Part shown: positions 8,983 to 17,614 of the stretch, piece by piece
Layout: each line of letters opens with the position of its first letter
How positions within the stretch are numbered: position 1 is the stretch's first letter
Assembly (NCBI GenBank): GCA_009841265.1
Contig: VXMB01000009.1
Location: 1,285,911 to 1,349,910 of the forward strand
Origin: Gemmatimonadota bacterium
Lineage (GTDB): Bacteria; JAAXHH01
Length of the DNA stretch: 64,000 nucleotides
Direction: 5' to 3'
The notes under the pieces: model-generated
What the model was told of the DNA's origin: nothing
Databases searched by the model: none
Seen by the model: the letters and a program-made list of their open reading frames with translations, nothing else
Made by a program: the position numbers and the translations under genes

Positions 8983-10563
8983 ATGAAGCTCTGTACCACC
9001 CTTCAGATGCGTTCGATCGACCGTCGCACCATCGAAGACTACGGCCTGTCCGGTTATGAGCTGATGGAAAGGGCGGGCTGCCGGGTGGCGGAAATCGCGA
9101 AGCAGCTCCTGGAGGGCGTGGCCGGCAAGACAGTCGCCGTAGTGTGCGGAAAGGGGAACAACGGGGGGGACGGATTCGTGGCCGCCCGATATCTCCATCT
9201 GTGGGGCGCTACGGTCATCTGCCACGTGCTCGCCGCCAGGCCGGCCCTGCCGGTCGACGCTAAGAAGCACCTGGAACGGCTCGAGGAAACCGGCCTGGTT
9301 CCTGACTTCCGGCCCGACGGTCCGCTCGAATTGCCCGGCCAGCCCGGACGGCCCCCTGCGCTGATCATCGACGCGCTCCTCGGCACCGGGTTGAAGGGAC
9401 CGCCGCGCGATCCATACGGCGCCGCCATCGCGGTGATCAACCTCAGCTCATCTCCTGTGCTCTCCGTCGACACCCCGTCGGGCCTGGCGCCCTGCTGCGG
9501 AAGTCCGCAGTCCCGTCCCCGTGAGGAATGGACCTGCGTGCGCGCCGACCATACGCTTGCGATCGGCCTGATTAAAGTCGACCTGGCTACCTTTCCCGGC
9601 CGTTCCTGGTGCGGCGCCCTGGAAGTCGCGGACATCGGCTTTCCCGACCGTGCCGTAGAGGCGGAGGGGTTGTATCTCTCCATGCCCGAGCGAAGCGAGA
9701 TGGCCGGCCTGATCCCGGTTCACCGGCCCGGGGACCACAAGGGAAGCCGCGGAAAGGTCGCCGTCGTCGCCGGTTCGGCGGGCATGGCGGGAGCGGCGAC
9801 GCTGGCTTCCCGCGCGGCCCTGCGCGGCGGCGCGGGCATGGTCATGCTCGGTGCGCCCGCGGGCCTGATGGATGCCCTGACGGCCAGACACACGGAAGTG
9901 ATGCTTCGCGGCCTGCCCGAAACCGCCGAAGGATCGCTTTCTCTCGCGGCCGAGTCCGACATCGACGCCCTGCTCTCCTGGGCCGACGTGCTGGCCATCG
10001 GGCCGGGTCTCACGCGCCAACAGGAGACCTCCGCGCTGGTCCGCCGCGTCGTATCGAACAGCGAGCGGCCGGTCGTCATCGACGCCGACGGGGTAAACGC
10101 CTTCGCGGGTCAACCGGACGGCCTGGCCGGCACGGCACCGGAAGTCATCATGACGCCCCACGTGTTCGAGCTGTCCAGGCTGACCGGCATGGCCGCCGAC
10201 GACATCGAGGCGGACCGGGTCGCGGCCGCGAGACAGGCCGCCGGTTCCCTGCAGGTCACCCTCGTGCTCAAAGGGGCCGCCTCGCTGGTGGCTTCCCCCG
10301 AGGGACAGGTCTCGGTGAATCCCACGGGGAACCCGGGGATGGCCACCGCCGGATCGGGCGACGTGCTGACCGGCCTCATCGCGGCCCTGCTCGGGCAGGG
10401 CCTCGGCGCATGGGACGCGGCCCGGCTGGGGGTATACCTCCACGGCCTGGCCGGCGATCTCGGCGCGGAGACCATGGGGCCGCACAGCCTGGTGGCCGGT
10501 GATCTCATCGACTATTTGCCCGGCGCGTTCCTGCATACGGGCGGGGGACGGGTTTCACCCTAG
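8983..10563 (+). CDS. nnr: Bifunctional NAD(P)H-hydrate epimerase / ADP-dependent dehydratase
   Basis: 526 residues from ATG 8983. The N-terminal YjeF_N half (1-215) epimerises damaged NAD(P)HX and shows GKGNNGGDGFVAAR and DALLGTGLKG. The C-terminal YjeF_C/CARKD kinase-fold half (about 225-520) dehydrates S-NAD(P)HX using ADP, with GSAGMAGAATLASRAALRGGAG, a Mg/nucleotide loop NPTGNPGMATAGSGDVLTG and the catalytic Asp in that GSGD. Length is normal for the fused form. It sits next to nadC, so two NAD metabolism genes are adjacent. Confidence 0.95.
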   Translation: MKLCTTLQMRSIDRRTIEDYGLSGYELMERAGCRVAEIAKQLLEGVAGKTVAVVCGKGNNGGDGFVAARYLHLWGATVICHVLAARPALPVDAKKHLERLEETGLVPDFRPDGPLELPGQPGRPPALIIDALLGTGLKGPPRDPYGAAIAVINLSSSPVLSVDTPSGLAPCCGSPQSRPREEWTCVRADHTLAIGLIKVDLATFPGRSWCGALEVADIGFPDRAVEAEGLYLSMPERSEMAGLIPVHRPGDHKGSRGKVAVVAGSAGMAGAATLASRAALRGGAGMVMLGAPAGLMDALTARHTEVMLRGLPETAEGSLSLAAESDIDALLSWADVLAIGPGLTRQQETSALVRRVVSNSERPVVIDADGVNAFAGQPDGLAGTAPEVIMTPHVFELSRLTGMAADDIEADRVAAARQAAGSLQVTLVLKGAASLVASPEGQVSVNPTGNPGMATAGSGDVLTGLIAALLGQGLGAWDAARLGVYLHGLAGDLGAETMGPHSLVAGDLIDYLPGAFLHTGGGRVSP

Positions 10564-10576
10564 AAAGCAGGATTCC

Positions 10577-11455
10577 GTGGACACGAAATTCGACCCGGCG
10601 TCGCTTGAGGAAATCGTGGCCCGCGCCTTGCGGGAGGACGTGGGAGATGGCGACGTCACCACCGAGTGGACGCTGGCGACCGACGCTGTGGCCCGCGCCC
10701 AATTCGAGGCCGGGCAGCCCGGCATCGTGTCCGGCCTGTACCCTGCGTGTCTCACGTTCCGGGAGGTGGACCCCGGCCTGGAATTCCGGGCCCTGTTGAC
10801 CGACGGCGACCAGGTGGAACCCGGCCAGCCTATCGCCGAAGTGCGGGGCGCCGCGCGGTCGGTACTCACCGCCGAACGAACGGCGCTCAATTTCATGCGC
10901 CACCTCTCCGGCATCGCATCCATGACCCGTCAATACGTCGATGCCGTGCGGAACACCGGCGCGCGCATCGTGGATACCCGCAAGACCACGCCCGGTCTCC
11001 GCGATCTGGAGAAAAGGGCCGTACTGCACGGCGGCGGAGACAATCACCGCCACGGCCTCTTCGACATGGTGCTGATCAAGGACAACCACATCGCCGCCGC
11101 GGGCGGCATCATCGCCGCGGTTCGCACCTGCAGATCGAATATGAAGCGATCGGGCAGGCGGTACGACATCGAAGTGGAGACGAGCGGCCTGGACCAGGTC
11201 GAAGAGGCCGTGCGCAGCGGTGCGGACTGGATCATGCTGGACAACATGAGCGATGCGGAAATGCAGACGGCGGTCGGCCGGATCCGAGCGCTGACCGCGG
11301 CGGATCAATCCATCGTGGTCGAAGCGTCGGGAGCGATCACGTTGGATCGGCTCACAGCGATCGCGAAGACCGGGGTAGACGTGATCTCCGTCGGCGCGCT
11401 GACCCATTCCGCGCCGGCGCTCGATATCGGCCTGAACGTGATGGCCTCCGACTGA
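10577..11455 (+). CDS. nadC: Nicotinate-nucleotide pyrophosphorylase (carboxylating)
   Basis: 292 residues from a GTG at 10577, chosen because the conserved helix ALREDVGDGDVTTE follows at the normal distance and AGCAGGA precedes it. It forms nicotinate mononucleotide from quinolinate and PRPP in de novo NAD synthesis. Motifs: ERTALNFMRHLSGIAS, DTRKTTPGLRDLEKRAVLHGG (quinolinate/PRPP-binding Arg, Lys, His), LIKDNHI and IMLDNMS. It starts 13 bp after nnr and is followed closely by birA. Confidence 0.96.
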   Translation: MDTKFDPASLEEIVARALREDVGDGDVTTEWTLATDAVARAQFEAGQPGIVSGLYPACLTFREVDPGLEFRALLTDGDQVEPGQPIAEVRGAARSVLTAERTALNFMRHLSGIASMTRQYVDAVRNTGARIVDTRKTTPGLRDLEKRAVLHGGGDNHRHGLFDMVLIKDNHIAAAGGIIAAVRTCRSNMKRSGRRYDIEVETSGLDQVEEAVRSGADWIMLDNMSDAEMQTAVGRIRALTAADQSIVVEASGAITLDRLTAIAKTGVDVISVGALTHSAPALDIGLNVMASD

Positions 11456-11481
11456 AACGGATGTACCGGAACGGAACGACG

Positions 11482-12318
11482 ATGAAGCCCCCGTGCCCGA
11501 GCGATGAGTTGGATGGATTCCAGGACCGGTACGACGCGGTCCGCATGCGCGCGAAGCTGTCATCACGGATCTTTGGCCGCGTTCTGGAATACCACGAACG
11601 GGTGGGGTCCACCAATGACGTGATCCTGGACATGGCCGAACAGGCCGCGCCCCATGGGACGGTCTGCCTTGCCGATGAGCAGTCGGCCGGCAGGGGCCGC
11701 CGCGGATACGGGTGGTTCTCGCCCCCCGGATGCGGTATCTGGGCTTCCGTCCTGCTCAGGCCCCGGCTGTCCGTGGCCCGGACCCCGCCGCTTACGTTGT
11801 GTGCCGCCGCGGCCGTGGCCCCCGTCCTGGAAACGGCCGCCGGCGTGTCCGTGGAAATCAAGTGGCCGAACGACCTGATCATGGGAGGACGCAAGGTCGC
11901 CGGCATCCTGGCCGAATCCCGCGTCGTGTCCGGTGACGAGCCGGTCATCGTGATCGGCATGGGGATCAACGTAAACCACACCCGTGGACAGTTTCCCGAC
12001 GAGCTTTCCGCGTCCGCCACTTCGCTGCGCATCGAATCGGGCCGCCCCGTGAGTCGCGAGGACCTGTTCCTGGCCATCCTGGCCTCCCTGGAGTCCGCCT
12101 ACGGAGACTACCTGGCATCCGGGCCCGCGTCTCTCCTTGCCGAAGTCGACGCCCGCCTCGCCTGGCAAGGGTTGACGGTCGAGGCCGACAGCCCTGCCGG
12201 ATCCGCCGGGCGTGTATCCCACATCGATGAGGAGGGCGGCCTGGTGCTCGACCGACAGGACGGCGGCCCCCTTGTCATCCGTTCCGGATCCATCAGACTG
12301 CTTAGACTTCGTACGTAA
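11482..12318 (+). CDS. birA: Biotin--[acetyl-CoA-carboxylase] ligase (no N-terminal repressor domain)
   Basis: 278 residues from ATG 11482, preceded by GGAACGGAACG; an in-frame ATG at 11461 is the alternative. The catalytic domain begins at once (YHERVGSTNDVILD), so the HTH domain of group II BirA is absent. The biotinyl-AMP loop GRGRRGYGWFSPPG, the KWPNDLIMGGRKVAGIL segment and a C-terminal SH3-like domain are present. It attaches biotin to the AccB carrier encoded at 33.2 kb. The last 14 bp overlap the antisense methylase fragment described next. Confidence 0.92.
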   Translation: MKPPCPSDELDGFQDRYDAVRMRAKLSSRIFGRVLEYHERVGSTNDVILDMAEQAAPHGTVCLADEQSAGRGRRGYGWFSPPGCGIWASVLLRPRLSVARTPPLTLCAAAAVAPVLETAAGVSVEIKWPNDLIMGGRKVAGILAESRVVSGDEPVIVIGMGINVNHTRGQFPDELSASATSLRIESGRPVSREDLFLAILASLESAYGDYLASGPASLLAEVDARLAWQGLTVEADSPAGSAGRVSHIDEEGGLVLDRQDGGPLVIRSGSIRLLRLRT

Positions 12319-12436
12319 ATCCGGCGACCACTTTTGCGGCATAATTGGCATTGCGATTGAATGGCGGATCGAGGTAAATTGGATCAGCGGATTCGAAGTT
12401 CATCCCGTGCCTGATCGGCAGATTGCCGGCCATCTT
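12305..12436 (-). pseudogene. Remnant of a DNA methyltransferase N-terminus (DPPF motif)
   Basis: The minus strand between birA and the transporter reads NLPIRHGMNFESADPIYLDPPFNRNANYAA in two adjoining pieces. It closely resembles the opening of adenine/cytosine-N4 methylases: a (D)NLPIMRGM segment, then the catalytic motif IV (IYLDPPFN) and NxNYAAP. After AAKVVAGF the frame runs into birA and stops; upstream no methylase-like start or body is found. Only about 40 codons survive, so this is a truncated, non-functional scrap. It suggests that foreign DNA was inserted between birA and groL and then deleted. Identification rests on a short motif. Confidence 0.5.
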
Positions 12437-12488
12437 CGCAGTCTGCCGCGCACGGGCGAAGTCGGCAATCGAAGGGAGACCAGGCTTC

Positions 12489-13340
12489 ATGGGATTACTA
12501 ATCGACGTCGCGCTGCCGCTGGCACTCGCCTTCATCATGCTCGGGCTTGGGCTCGGGCTCACCTTCGACGATTTCGCCCGGGTGGTGCGCCGGCCGCGCG
12601 ACTTCGCGGTGGGTGCCTTCTCCCAGATCGTCCTGCTGCCGGCGGTTGCCTTCGTCCTCGCCAGCGTCTGGCCGATGGCGCCGGAACTCGCGTTGGGCCT
12701 GATGATCATCGCCGCCGCGCCGGGCGGTCCGACCTCCAATATCCTGACCGCGTTTGCGCGCGGCGATGTGGCGCTGTCGATCTCGCTGACCGCGGTGATC
12801 AGCCTGGCAAGCGTGATCACCATTCCGGCCATCGTGGTCTTCGCCTACGGGCAGTTCATCGGCGATTCGGCGGAGCAGGACATATCGGTCGCCGGCGCCG
12901 CACTCGGCGTTTTCCTGATCGTTGCCGTTCCGGTGCTGACCGGTCTTGTCATCCGCCGCATCGCGGAAGGCTTCGCTCTTCGGTTCGAACCAGCGGCCCG
13001 CAAGGTCTCTGCGGTGCTGTTGATGCTCGTACTCGCCGGCGCGATCTACGATCAACGCGCCAACCTCGTCCCCTATTTCGCGCAGGCCGGGCTGGTCACG
13101 CTCGTTCTCAACTTGCTGATGATGACCATCGCCTGGTTCCTCGCCCGGATGTTCACCTCCGGACCGACCCAGCGGACCGCCATTTCGATCGAATGCGGCA
13201 TCCAGAACGGGACGCTCGCGATCGCGGTCGCGGTAATGCTGTTCGGCGGCGGGCTCGCGACCATGCCGGCGGCGACCTACAGCCTGATCATGTTCGCCAC
13301 CGCGCTGATCTATATCGCCTTGCTGCGGCGGATCGTTTGA
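12489..13340 (+). CDS. Bile acid:sodium symporter (BASS) family transporter
   Basis: 283 residues from ATG 12489 with GGGAGA at a suitable distance. It is almost entirely hydrophobic, with about nine to ten membrane helices. The conserved APGGPTSNILTAFARGDVALS and the second-half IECGIQNGTLAIAVAV are the crossover signatures of the BASS/NTCP fold, where Na+ and an organic anion bind. The substrate cannot be predicted. The gene is flanked by a methylase remnant on one side and the groL promoter on the other and is not obviously linked to its neighbours, consistent with acquisition by transfer (inference). Confidence 0.88.
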   Translation: MGLLIDVALPLALAFIMLGLGLGLTFDDFARVVRRPRDFAVGAFSQIVLLPAVAFVLASVWPMAPELALGLMIIAAAPGGPTSNILTAFARGDVALSISLTAVISLASVITIPAIVVFAYGQFIGDSAEQDISVAGAALGVFLIVAVPVLTGLVIRRIAEGFALRFEPAARKVSAVLLMLVLAGAIYDQRANLVPYFAQAGLVTLVLNLLMMTIAWFLARMFTSGPTQRTAISIECGIQNGTLAIAVAVMLFGGGLATMPAATYSLIMFATALIYIALLRRIV

Positions 13341-13436
13341 CCGGGGTGCGGTCCTCCCGCGCCAGGGTGAGGAGCCGCGCAACGTCATATCACCGGCGAA
13401 CGCCGGAAAACGCGCGCGCCGCAAATCAAAAAACAC

Positions 13437-13490
13437 TTGCATCAACCAATGACCTTTCATATATTAGCAGACTGGACATTCGAGTGCTAA
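13437..13490 (+). promoter_or_regulatory. groL promoter with CIRCE operator (HrcA site)
   Basis: A -35 TTGCAT at 13437-13442 and -10 TATATT at 13460-13465 have a 17-bp spacer. Overlapping the -10 is a CIRCE inverted repeat: left arm TTAGCAGAC (13464-13472), a 9-bp spacer, right arm GAGTGCTAA (13482-13490). The right arm is perfect and the left matches the consensus TTAGCACTC at 7 of 9. This predicts repression by HrcA with heat-shock induction. The transcript would have a leader of about 140 nt. Confidence 0.85.
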
Positions 13491-13614
13491 TTACAGAATC
13501 ACTACTTGTTGAATATACAAGTATTTAGTTGACTCAAAAAGTGCGTACAGCCAAGCTGTTCGCCTTGCTCAGAATCGCCCGGTTCCACCCGGCGAAACAC
13601 AGGGGGTAGCAGAA

Positions 13615-15237
13615 GTGCCAGCAAAACAACTTTCATTCGACGCCGATGCCCGGCAGGCCCTCAAACGAGGGGTGGACGCCCTGGCTGACGCGGTCCGTGT
13701 CACCATGGGTCCCAAGGGACGTTGCGTCGTGCTCGACAAGAAATTCGGTTCGCCCACTTTCACGCTGGACGGCGTCACGGTGGCGAAGGAAATCGAGCTC
13801 GAGGACAACTACGAAAACATGGGCGCGCAGATGATCAAGGAAGCCGCGTCGAAGACGAGCGACGTGGCCGGCGACGGGACGACCACGGCCACCGTCCTCG
13901 CCCAGGCCATCTACGCGGAAGGCCTGCGGAACGTGACTTCCGGCGCCAATCCCATGGATCTGAAGCGGGGCATCGACAAGGCCGTATCCGCGGTGGTCGG
14001 TTCGATCGCTGAAATGTCGAAGGCCGTGGAAGGACGGAAGGAAATCTCCGAGACCGCTACCGTTTCGGCCCATGGCGACGCCACCATCGGCGACCTGATC
14101 GCGGACGCGATGGAAAAAGTGGGCAAGGACGGCGTCATCACGGTCGAAGAGGCCAAGAGCATGGAAACCTCCCTGGACGTCGTGGAGGGCATGCAGTTCG
14201 ACCGCGGTTATCTGTCACCTTACTTCGTTACCGATTCCGAGTCCATGGAAGCGGTACTCGAGGACACGAAGATCCTGATTCACGACAAGAAGATCAGCGC
14301 CGTCAAGGATATCTATCCCGTCGTCGAGAAGATCGCCCAGAGCGGTTCCCCGCTGCTGATCATCGCCGAGGACATCGAGGGCGAGGCCCTTGCCCTGCTG
14401 GTGGTCAACAAGCTTCGCGGCACCCTGAAGGTCGCCGCGGTCAAGGCGCCCGGGTTCGGCGACCGGCGGAAGGCCATGCTCGAGGATATCTCCATCCTGA
14501 CCGGCGGTACGGTCATCTCCGAGGACGCCGGCTTCAAGCTGGAAAACGTGACCGTGGGCGACCTGGGTACGGCCAAGCGCGTCAACCTCGACAAAGACAA
14601 CACGACGATCGTCGAAGGCGCCGGCGGCACCGACGCGATCCAGGGACGCATCAACCAGATCCGCGCCCAGATCGAGGAGACCACCTCCGATTACGACCGG
14701 GAGAAGCTGCAGGAACGTCTGGCCAAGCTGGCGGGCGGCGTGGCGGTCATCAACGTGGGCGCCGCGACGGAAGCCGAGATGAAGGAAAAGAAGGCACGGG
14801 TCGAAGACGCCCTCAACAACGCCAAGGCGGCCATCGAGGAAGGGGTCGTACCGGGCGGCGGCGTCACGTTCATCCGCGCGCTCTCCGCGCTGGACAACGG
14901 ACTGGATACCGAGGGTGACGAAACCGTCGGCGCCGGCATCGTGCGCAAGGCGCTCGAGGCGCCCGTTAGGCAGCTGGCGGAAAACGCCGGCCTGGAGGGT
15001 TCCATCATCCTGCAGAAGATCCGGGAAGGCGAAGGCGGATTCGGTTACAACTTCGAATCCGATACCTACGGCGACATGTCCGAAACGGGCGTGATCGAGC
15101 CCGCCAAGGTCTCCCGCGTAGCGCTGCAGCACGCCGCGAGCATCGCCGGCCTGCTGCTGACCACCGAAGCGCTGGTGGCTGAACTCCCCGAAGACACCCC
15201 GCCTCCGGCCATGCCCCACGGCGGCGGCATGTACTAA
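13615..15237 (+). CDS. groL: Chaperonin GroEL (60 kDa)
   Basis: 540 residues from GTG 13615 with AGGGGG upstream. It is the ATP-driven folding chamber subunit; all hallmark segments are present, including [30 protein letters not shown] in adjoining parts, [14 protein letters not shown] and [12 protein letters not shown]. The C-terminus is MPHGGGMY rather than a long GGM repeat. There is no groES before or after it: the upstream neighbour is the transporter and the downstream neighbour an aminotransferase-fold gene behind a terminator. GroES must therefore be elsewhere. Regulated through CIRCE. Confidence 0.98.
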   Translation: MPAKQLSFDADARQALKRGVDALADAVRVTMGPKGRCVVLDKKFGSPTFTLDGVTVAKEIELEDNYENMGAQMIKEAASKTSDVAGDGTTTATVLAQAIYAEGLRNVTSGANPMDLKRGIDKAVSAVVGSIAEMSKAVEGRKEISETATVSAHGDATIGDLIADAMEKVGKDGVITVEEAKSMETSLDVVEGMQFDRGYLSPYFVTDSESMEAVLEDTKILIHDKKISAVKDIYPVVEKIAQSGSPLLIIAEDIEGEALALLVVNKLRGTLKVAAVKAPGFGDRRKAMLEDISILTGGTVISEDAGFKLENVTVGDLGTAKRVNLDKDNTTIVEGAGGTDAIQGRINQIRAQIEETTSDYDREKLQERLAKLAGGVAVINVGAATEAEMKEKKARVEDALNNAKAAIEEGVVPGGGVTFIRALSALDNGLDTEGDETVGAGIVRKALEAPVRQLAENAGLEGSIILQKIREGEGGFGYNFESDTYGDMSETGVIEPAKVSRVALQHAASIAGLLLTTEALVAELPEDTPPPAMPHGGGMY

Positions 15238-15284
15238 GCGGGACGCTTCGAAAAGGAACCGGTCCCCGACCGGTTGCAGGTAAA

Positions 15285-15310
15285 CCCCCGGTGGCTTCAC
15301 CGGGGGTTTT
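15285..15310 (+). terminator. Intrinsic terminator of groL
   Basis: A 9-bp perfect stem, CCCCCGGTG (15285-15293) and CACCGGGGG (15298-15306), with loop GCTT, is followed by TTTT and flanked by complementary AAA/TTT. Confidence 0.92.
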
Positions 15311-15395
15311 CTCTTGCTACGGCCGGTCGCCGATTCTATATTTCCCCGAGACCGAACGGCGGATAGGGAGACAGGTCCTGGGCGACGGAGCGACC

Positions 15396-16643
15396 ATGAG
15401 AAACCCGGTGATAATAGAACGCGCGGAACGGCTTCACCAGATCCCGCTGAACCGGCCCCTGGAACATTCACGATACCTCAGAAGACTGGCCGCCAGGGGG
15501 ATCGAGCCCATAGATCTGACCACGGGCATCGACGACCTTCCCCCGGGACAGGCTGCCATTGAAAGGGCATCCGACTCCGTTCCGGCCACCGGTGGTCGGG
15601 GCGGCCCAGGCGGTCCGGAAGTACCGGCCGAGTCATCCCGGCTCACAGGCGCCGAGTTCCGCAGGGCATTCAGCAACTGGTTCGCGTACCGGTTCGACGT
15701 GGAGATCGATCCGGACAGGCACGTCCTGCCCTTCGCGGGTTCGGCGGTCGGCCCGGCATGCGTGGCCATGGCGCTGGTCAACCCCGGTGAAACCGTGCTG
15801 GCGCCCGACCCCTCCCATCCGGCCTACCGGACAAGCGCCGTGCTGGCGAATGGACAGATCCAATCCTATCCCCTGCACGGACGAAACGATTTCCTCCCCA
15901 ACCTGAAGCAGATCGAACCCCGGATCGCCGGGCAAGCAAAACTGATGTACGTCGGTTTTCCGAACGATCCGACCGGGGTCGTGGCGGACCATTCGTTCTT
16001 TCGGGAACTCATCGATTTTGCGCGCAGGCACAACATCATCGTCTGTCACGATGCGACGCAGCATTTTCTTACGTACGACGGGATCGAAGCCCCGAGCCTC
16101 CTGCAGACGCCCGGCGCGATGAACGTGGGCATCGAGCTGTTTTCCCTTTCCGTGCTGCCCGGGGGCATGTTCCGCGACCTGGGCGTGGCGGTGGGCAATC
16201 CTTCCGCGCTGGCCGCCATCTCCCAGTTGACCTCCCATCTGCATGCCCCGCTGCTGCCCGGCCTTCTCGCGTCCGCGGCCGCGGAGTTTCCCCGTCTGGA
16301 CCGGCACGTGGAAGCCATGGTTTCCCGGTGCGGATCGCAAAGGGACCTGATGGTATCGGGGCTGCGGGACCTCGGCTGGCACCTGCCCGCGCCCGGCGGC
16401 GGACCTTACGTCTGGCTACCCGTGCCGCCCCGCTATTCCTCCGTACGATTCAGCATCCTGTTGCGCAAGGCGGGCGTGTTCGTCGTGCCCGGTGCATACC
16501 TGGGCGAATACGGCGAAGGATACGTCCGATTGGCCTTCAACGGCGACGAGTCGCAGATCCGTGAAGCGCTCGACCGCATCGACCGGCAGATGTCGCGGTT
16601 CCGTTTGCGCAAACGGGCGTTCCCCGCGGTCAGTCTGGCCTGA
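15396..16643 (+). CDS. Class I/II aminotransferase-fold protein lacking the PLP lysine
   Basis: 415 residues from ATG 15396 (GGAG 6 bp upstream). The overall pattern is that of LL-diaminopimelate/aspartate aminotransferases: PLNRPLEHSRY, GIEPIDLTTG, PSHPAYRTSAVLANGQ, FPNDPTGVVAD, IIVCHDATQHF and GEGYVRLAFNGDESQIREAL. The position that should hold the Schiff-base lysine (SLSK) reads SLSV, with Val253, and no Lys lies nearby. The NNPTG motif reads NDPTG and the cofactor tyrosine after CHD is also replaced. The frame is clean, so this is not a recent pseudogene. It is either a pseudoenzyme or has a different chemistry. A Gly/Pro insertion lies near residue 70. It precedes folB by 13 bp. Confidence 0.8.
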   Translation: MRNPVIIERAERLHQIPLNRPLEHSRYLRRLAARGIEPIDLTTGIDDLPPGQAAIERASDSVPATGGRGGPGGPEVPAESSRLTGAEFRRAFSNWFAYRFDVEIDPDRHVLPFAGSAVGPACVAMALVNPGETVLAPDPSHPAYRTSAVLANGQIQSYPLHGRNDFLPNLKQIEPRIAGQAKLMYVGFPNDPTGVVADHSFFRELIDFARRHNIIVCHDATQHFLTYDGIEAPSLLQTPGAMNVGIELFSLSVLPGGMFRDLGVAVGNPSALAAISQLTSHLHAPLLPGLLASAAAEFPRLDRHVEAMVSRCGSQRDLMVSGLRDLGWHLPAPGGGPYVWLPVPPRYSSVRFSILLRKAGVFVVPGAYLGEYGEGYVRLAFNGDESQIREALDRIDRQMSRFRLRKRAFPAVSLA

Positions 16644-16656
16644 ACGGTTCCTCCCC

Positions 16657-17031
16657 ATGCCCGGAGACTGGATCAGCGTGCGGGGCATCCGCACATTCGG
16701 CCATCATGGCGTGACGGCCCGGGAACGGACGCTGGGACAGGTATTCGAAGCCCACGTCGCACTGCGCCTGGACCTGTCGGAGGCGTCCCGGACGGACCGC
16801 TTGTCCGATACCGTGGATTACGCGGACGTCTGCCGGCGCGTGGGACGCATTCTCGGCGGCGAGCCGTGCCGTCTGTTGGAGGCGGTCGCCGGACGGGTGG
16901 CGGACGAACTGCTCTCCGCCTACCCCCCTGTGGATCAGGTCGTGGTCAGACTGTGGAAGCCCGGTGTGGCCGCGAAATTGCCGCATTCGGGAACCCCCGG
17001 GGTCACCGTGCATCGTAGCAGGGAGGCGTGA
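16657..17031 (+). CDS. folB: Dihydroneopterin aldolase
   Basis: 124 residues from ATG 16657. It converts dihydroneopterin to 6-hydroxymethyl-dihydropterin in folate synthesis. Family features: VRGIRTFGHHGVTARERTLGQ with the N-terminal pterin contacts, DTVDYADVCRRV, LLEAVAGRVADELL (pterin-binding Glu) and WKPGVAAKLPH. Length is typical. Its stop is followed by a 15-bp tandem repeat that leads into folK. Confidence 0.93.
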   Translation: MPGDWISVRGIRTFGHHGVTARERTLGQVFEAHVALRLDLSEASRTDRLSDTVDYADVCRRVGRILGGEPCRLLEAVAGRVADELLSAYPPVDQVVVRLWKPGVAAKLPHSGTPGVTVHRSREA

Positions 17032-17088
17032 CGTACCGAACCGTGACGTACCGGACCGTGACGTACCCGGACCGTGACGTATCGGATC
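17028..17088. repeat. 15-bp minisatellite (4 units) between folB and folK
   Basis: Units beginning GTGACGTACCG at 17028, 17043, 17058 and 17074, each 15-16 bp. The array starts on the folB stop codon and fills the gap to folK. Read in the folK frame it would encode TYR-TVTYRTVTYPDR, an implausible N-terminus, which supports the later folK start. Confidence 0.88.
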
Positions 17089-17108
17089 AGGCGAGCGCAA
17101 GGTGCGAA

Positions 17109-17603
17109 ATGGCGTCTGTCGCGCTGGGACTGGGCAGCAACATCGGGGATCGCGTCGCAAGTTGCCGGCAGGCGCTATGCGAACTGGCCGGGCATAAGGC
17201 GATCCGGATCGTCAGGCGCTCGTCATGGTACGAGACGCGGCCGGTAGGCCACGCCGGCCAGCCCGACTTCGTCAACGGCGCGGCCCTTGTGGAGACCACG
17301 CTTGCTCCCTTGCGACTGCTCGAATTGCTCAAGGACGTCGAAACGCGCATGGGACGTTCCGTCACGTGGGAAAAAGGGCCCCGCGAAATCGATCTCGACC
17401 TGTTGCTCTACGACGACCTGGTACTCGGGCGGCCGGGTCTCGACATCCCCCATCCCGCCATGGCGCAACGGGCTTTCGTGCTCGTTCCCCTGGCGGAAAT
17501 CCACCCGGACCTGGTCCACCCTATATACGGGCGGACCGTGTCCGACCTGCTGGATGACCTGAAACCCGTGAACCCTCTCGTCCGCTTTCTCGCCGAGCCG
17601 TAA
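17109..17603 (+). CDS. folK: 2-amino-4-hydroxy-6-hydroxymethyldihydropteridine pyrophosphokinase
   Basis: 164 residues from ATG 17109, where the conserved start ASVALGLGSNIGDR begins; AAGGTG lies upstream. A GTG at 17028 overlaps the folB stop but would add only repeat-encoded residues. It transfers pyrophosphate to hydroxymethyl-dihydropterin, the step after FolB. SSWYETRPVGHAGQPDFVNGA and the metal-binding GPREIDLDLLLYDD followed by PHPAM complete the family pattern. Confidence 0.95.
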   Translation: MASVALGLGSNIGDRVASCRQALCELAGHKAIRIVRRSSWYETRPVGHAGQPDFVNGAALVETTLAPLRLLELLKDVETRMGRSVTWEKGPREIDLDLLLYDDLVLGRPGLDIPHPAMAQRAFVLVPLAEIHPDLVHPIYGRTVSDLLDDLKPVNPLVRFLAEP

Positions 17604-17614
17604 CCGGAGTCCCG

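Noticed and set aside
17028..17088. CRISPR-like array between folB and folK
   Set aside because: Units are contiguous 15-16 bp repeats without spacers and there are no cas genes; it is a minisatellite.
17028..17108. folK starting at GTG 17028 (GTGA overlap with the folB stop)
   Set aside because: The extra 27 residues are encoded by the repeat array, the Shine-Dalgarno spacing would be 1 bp, and the family sequence begins at 17109.
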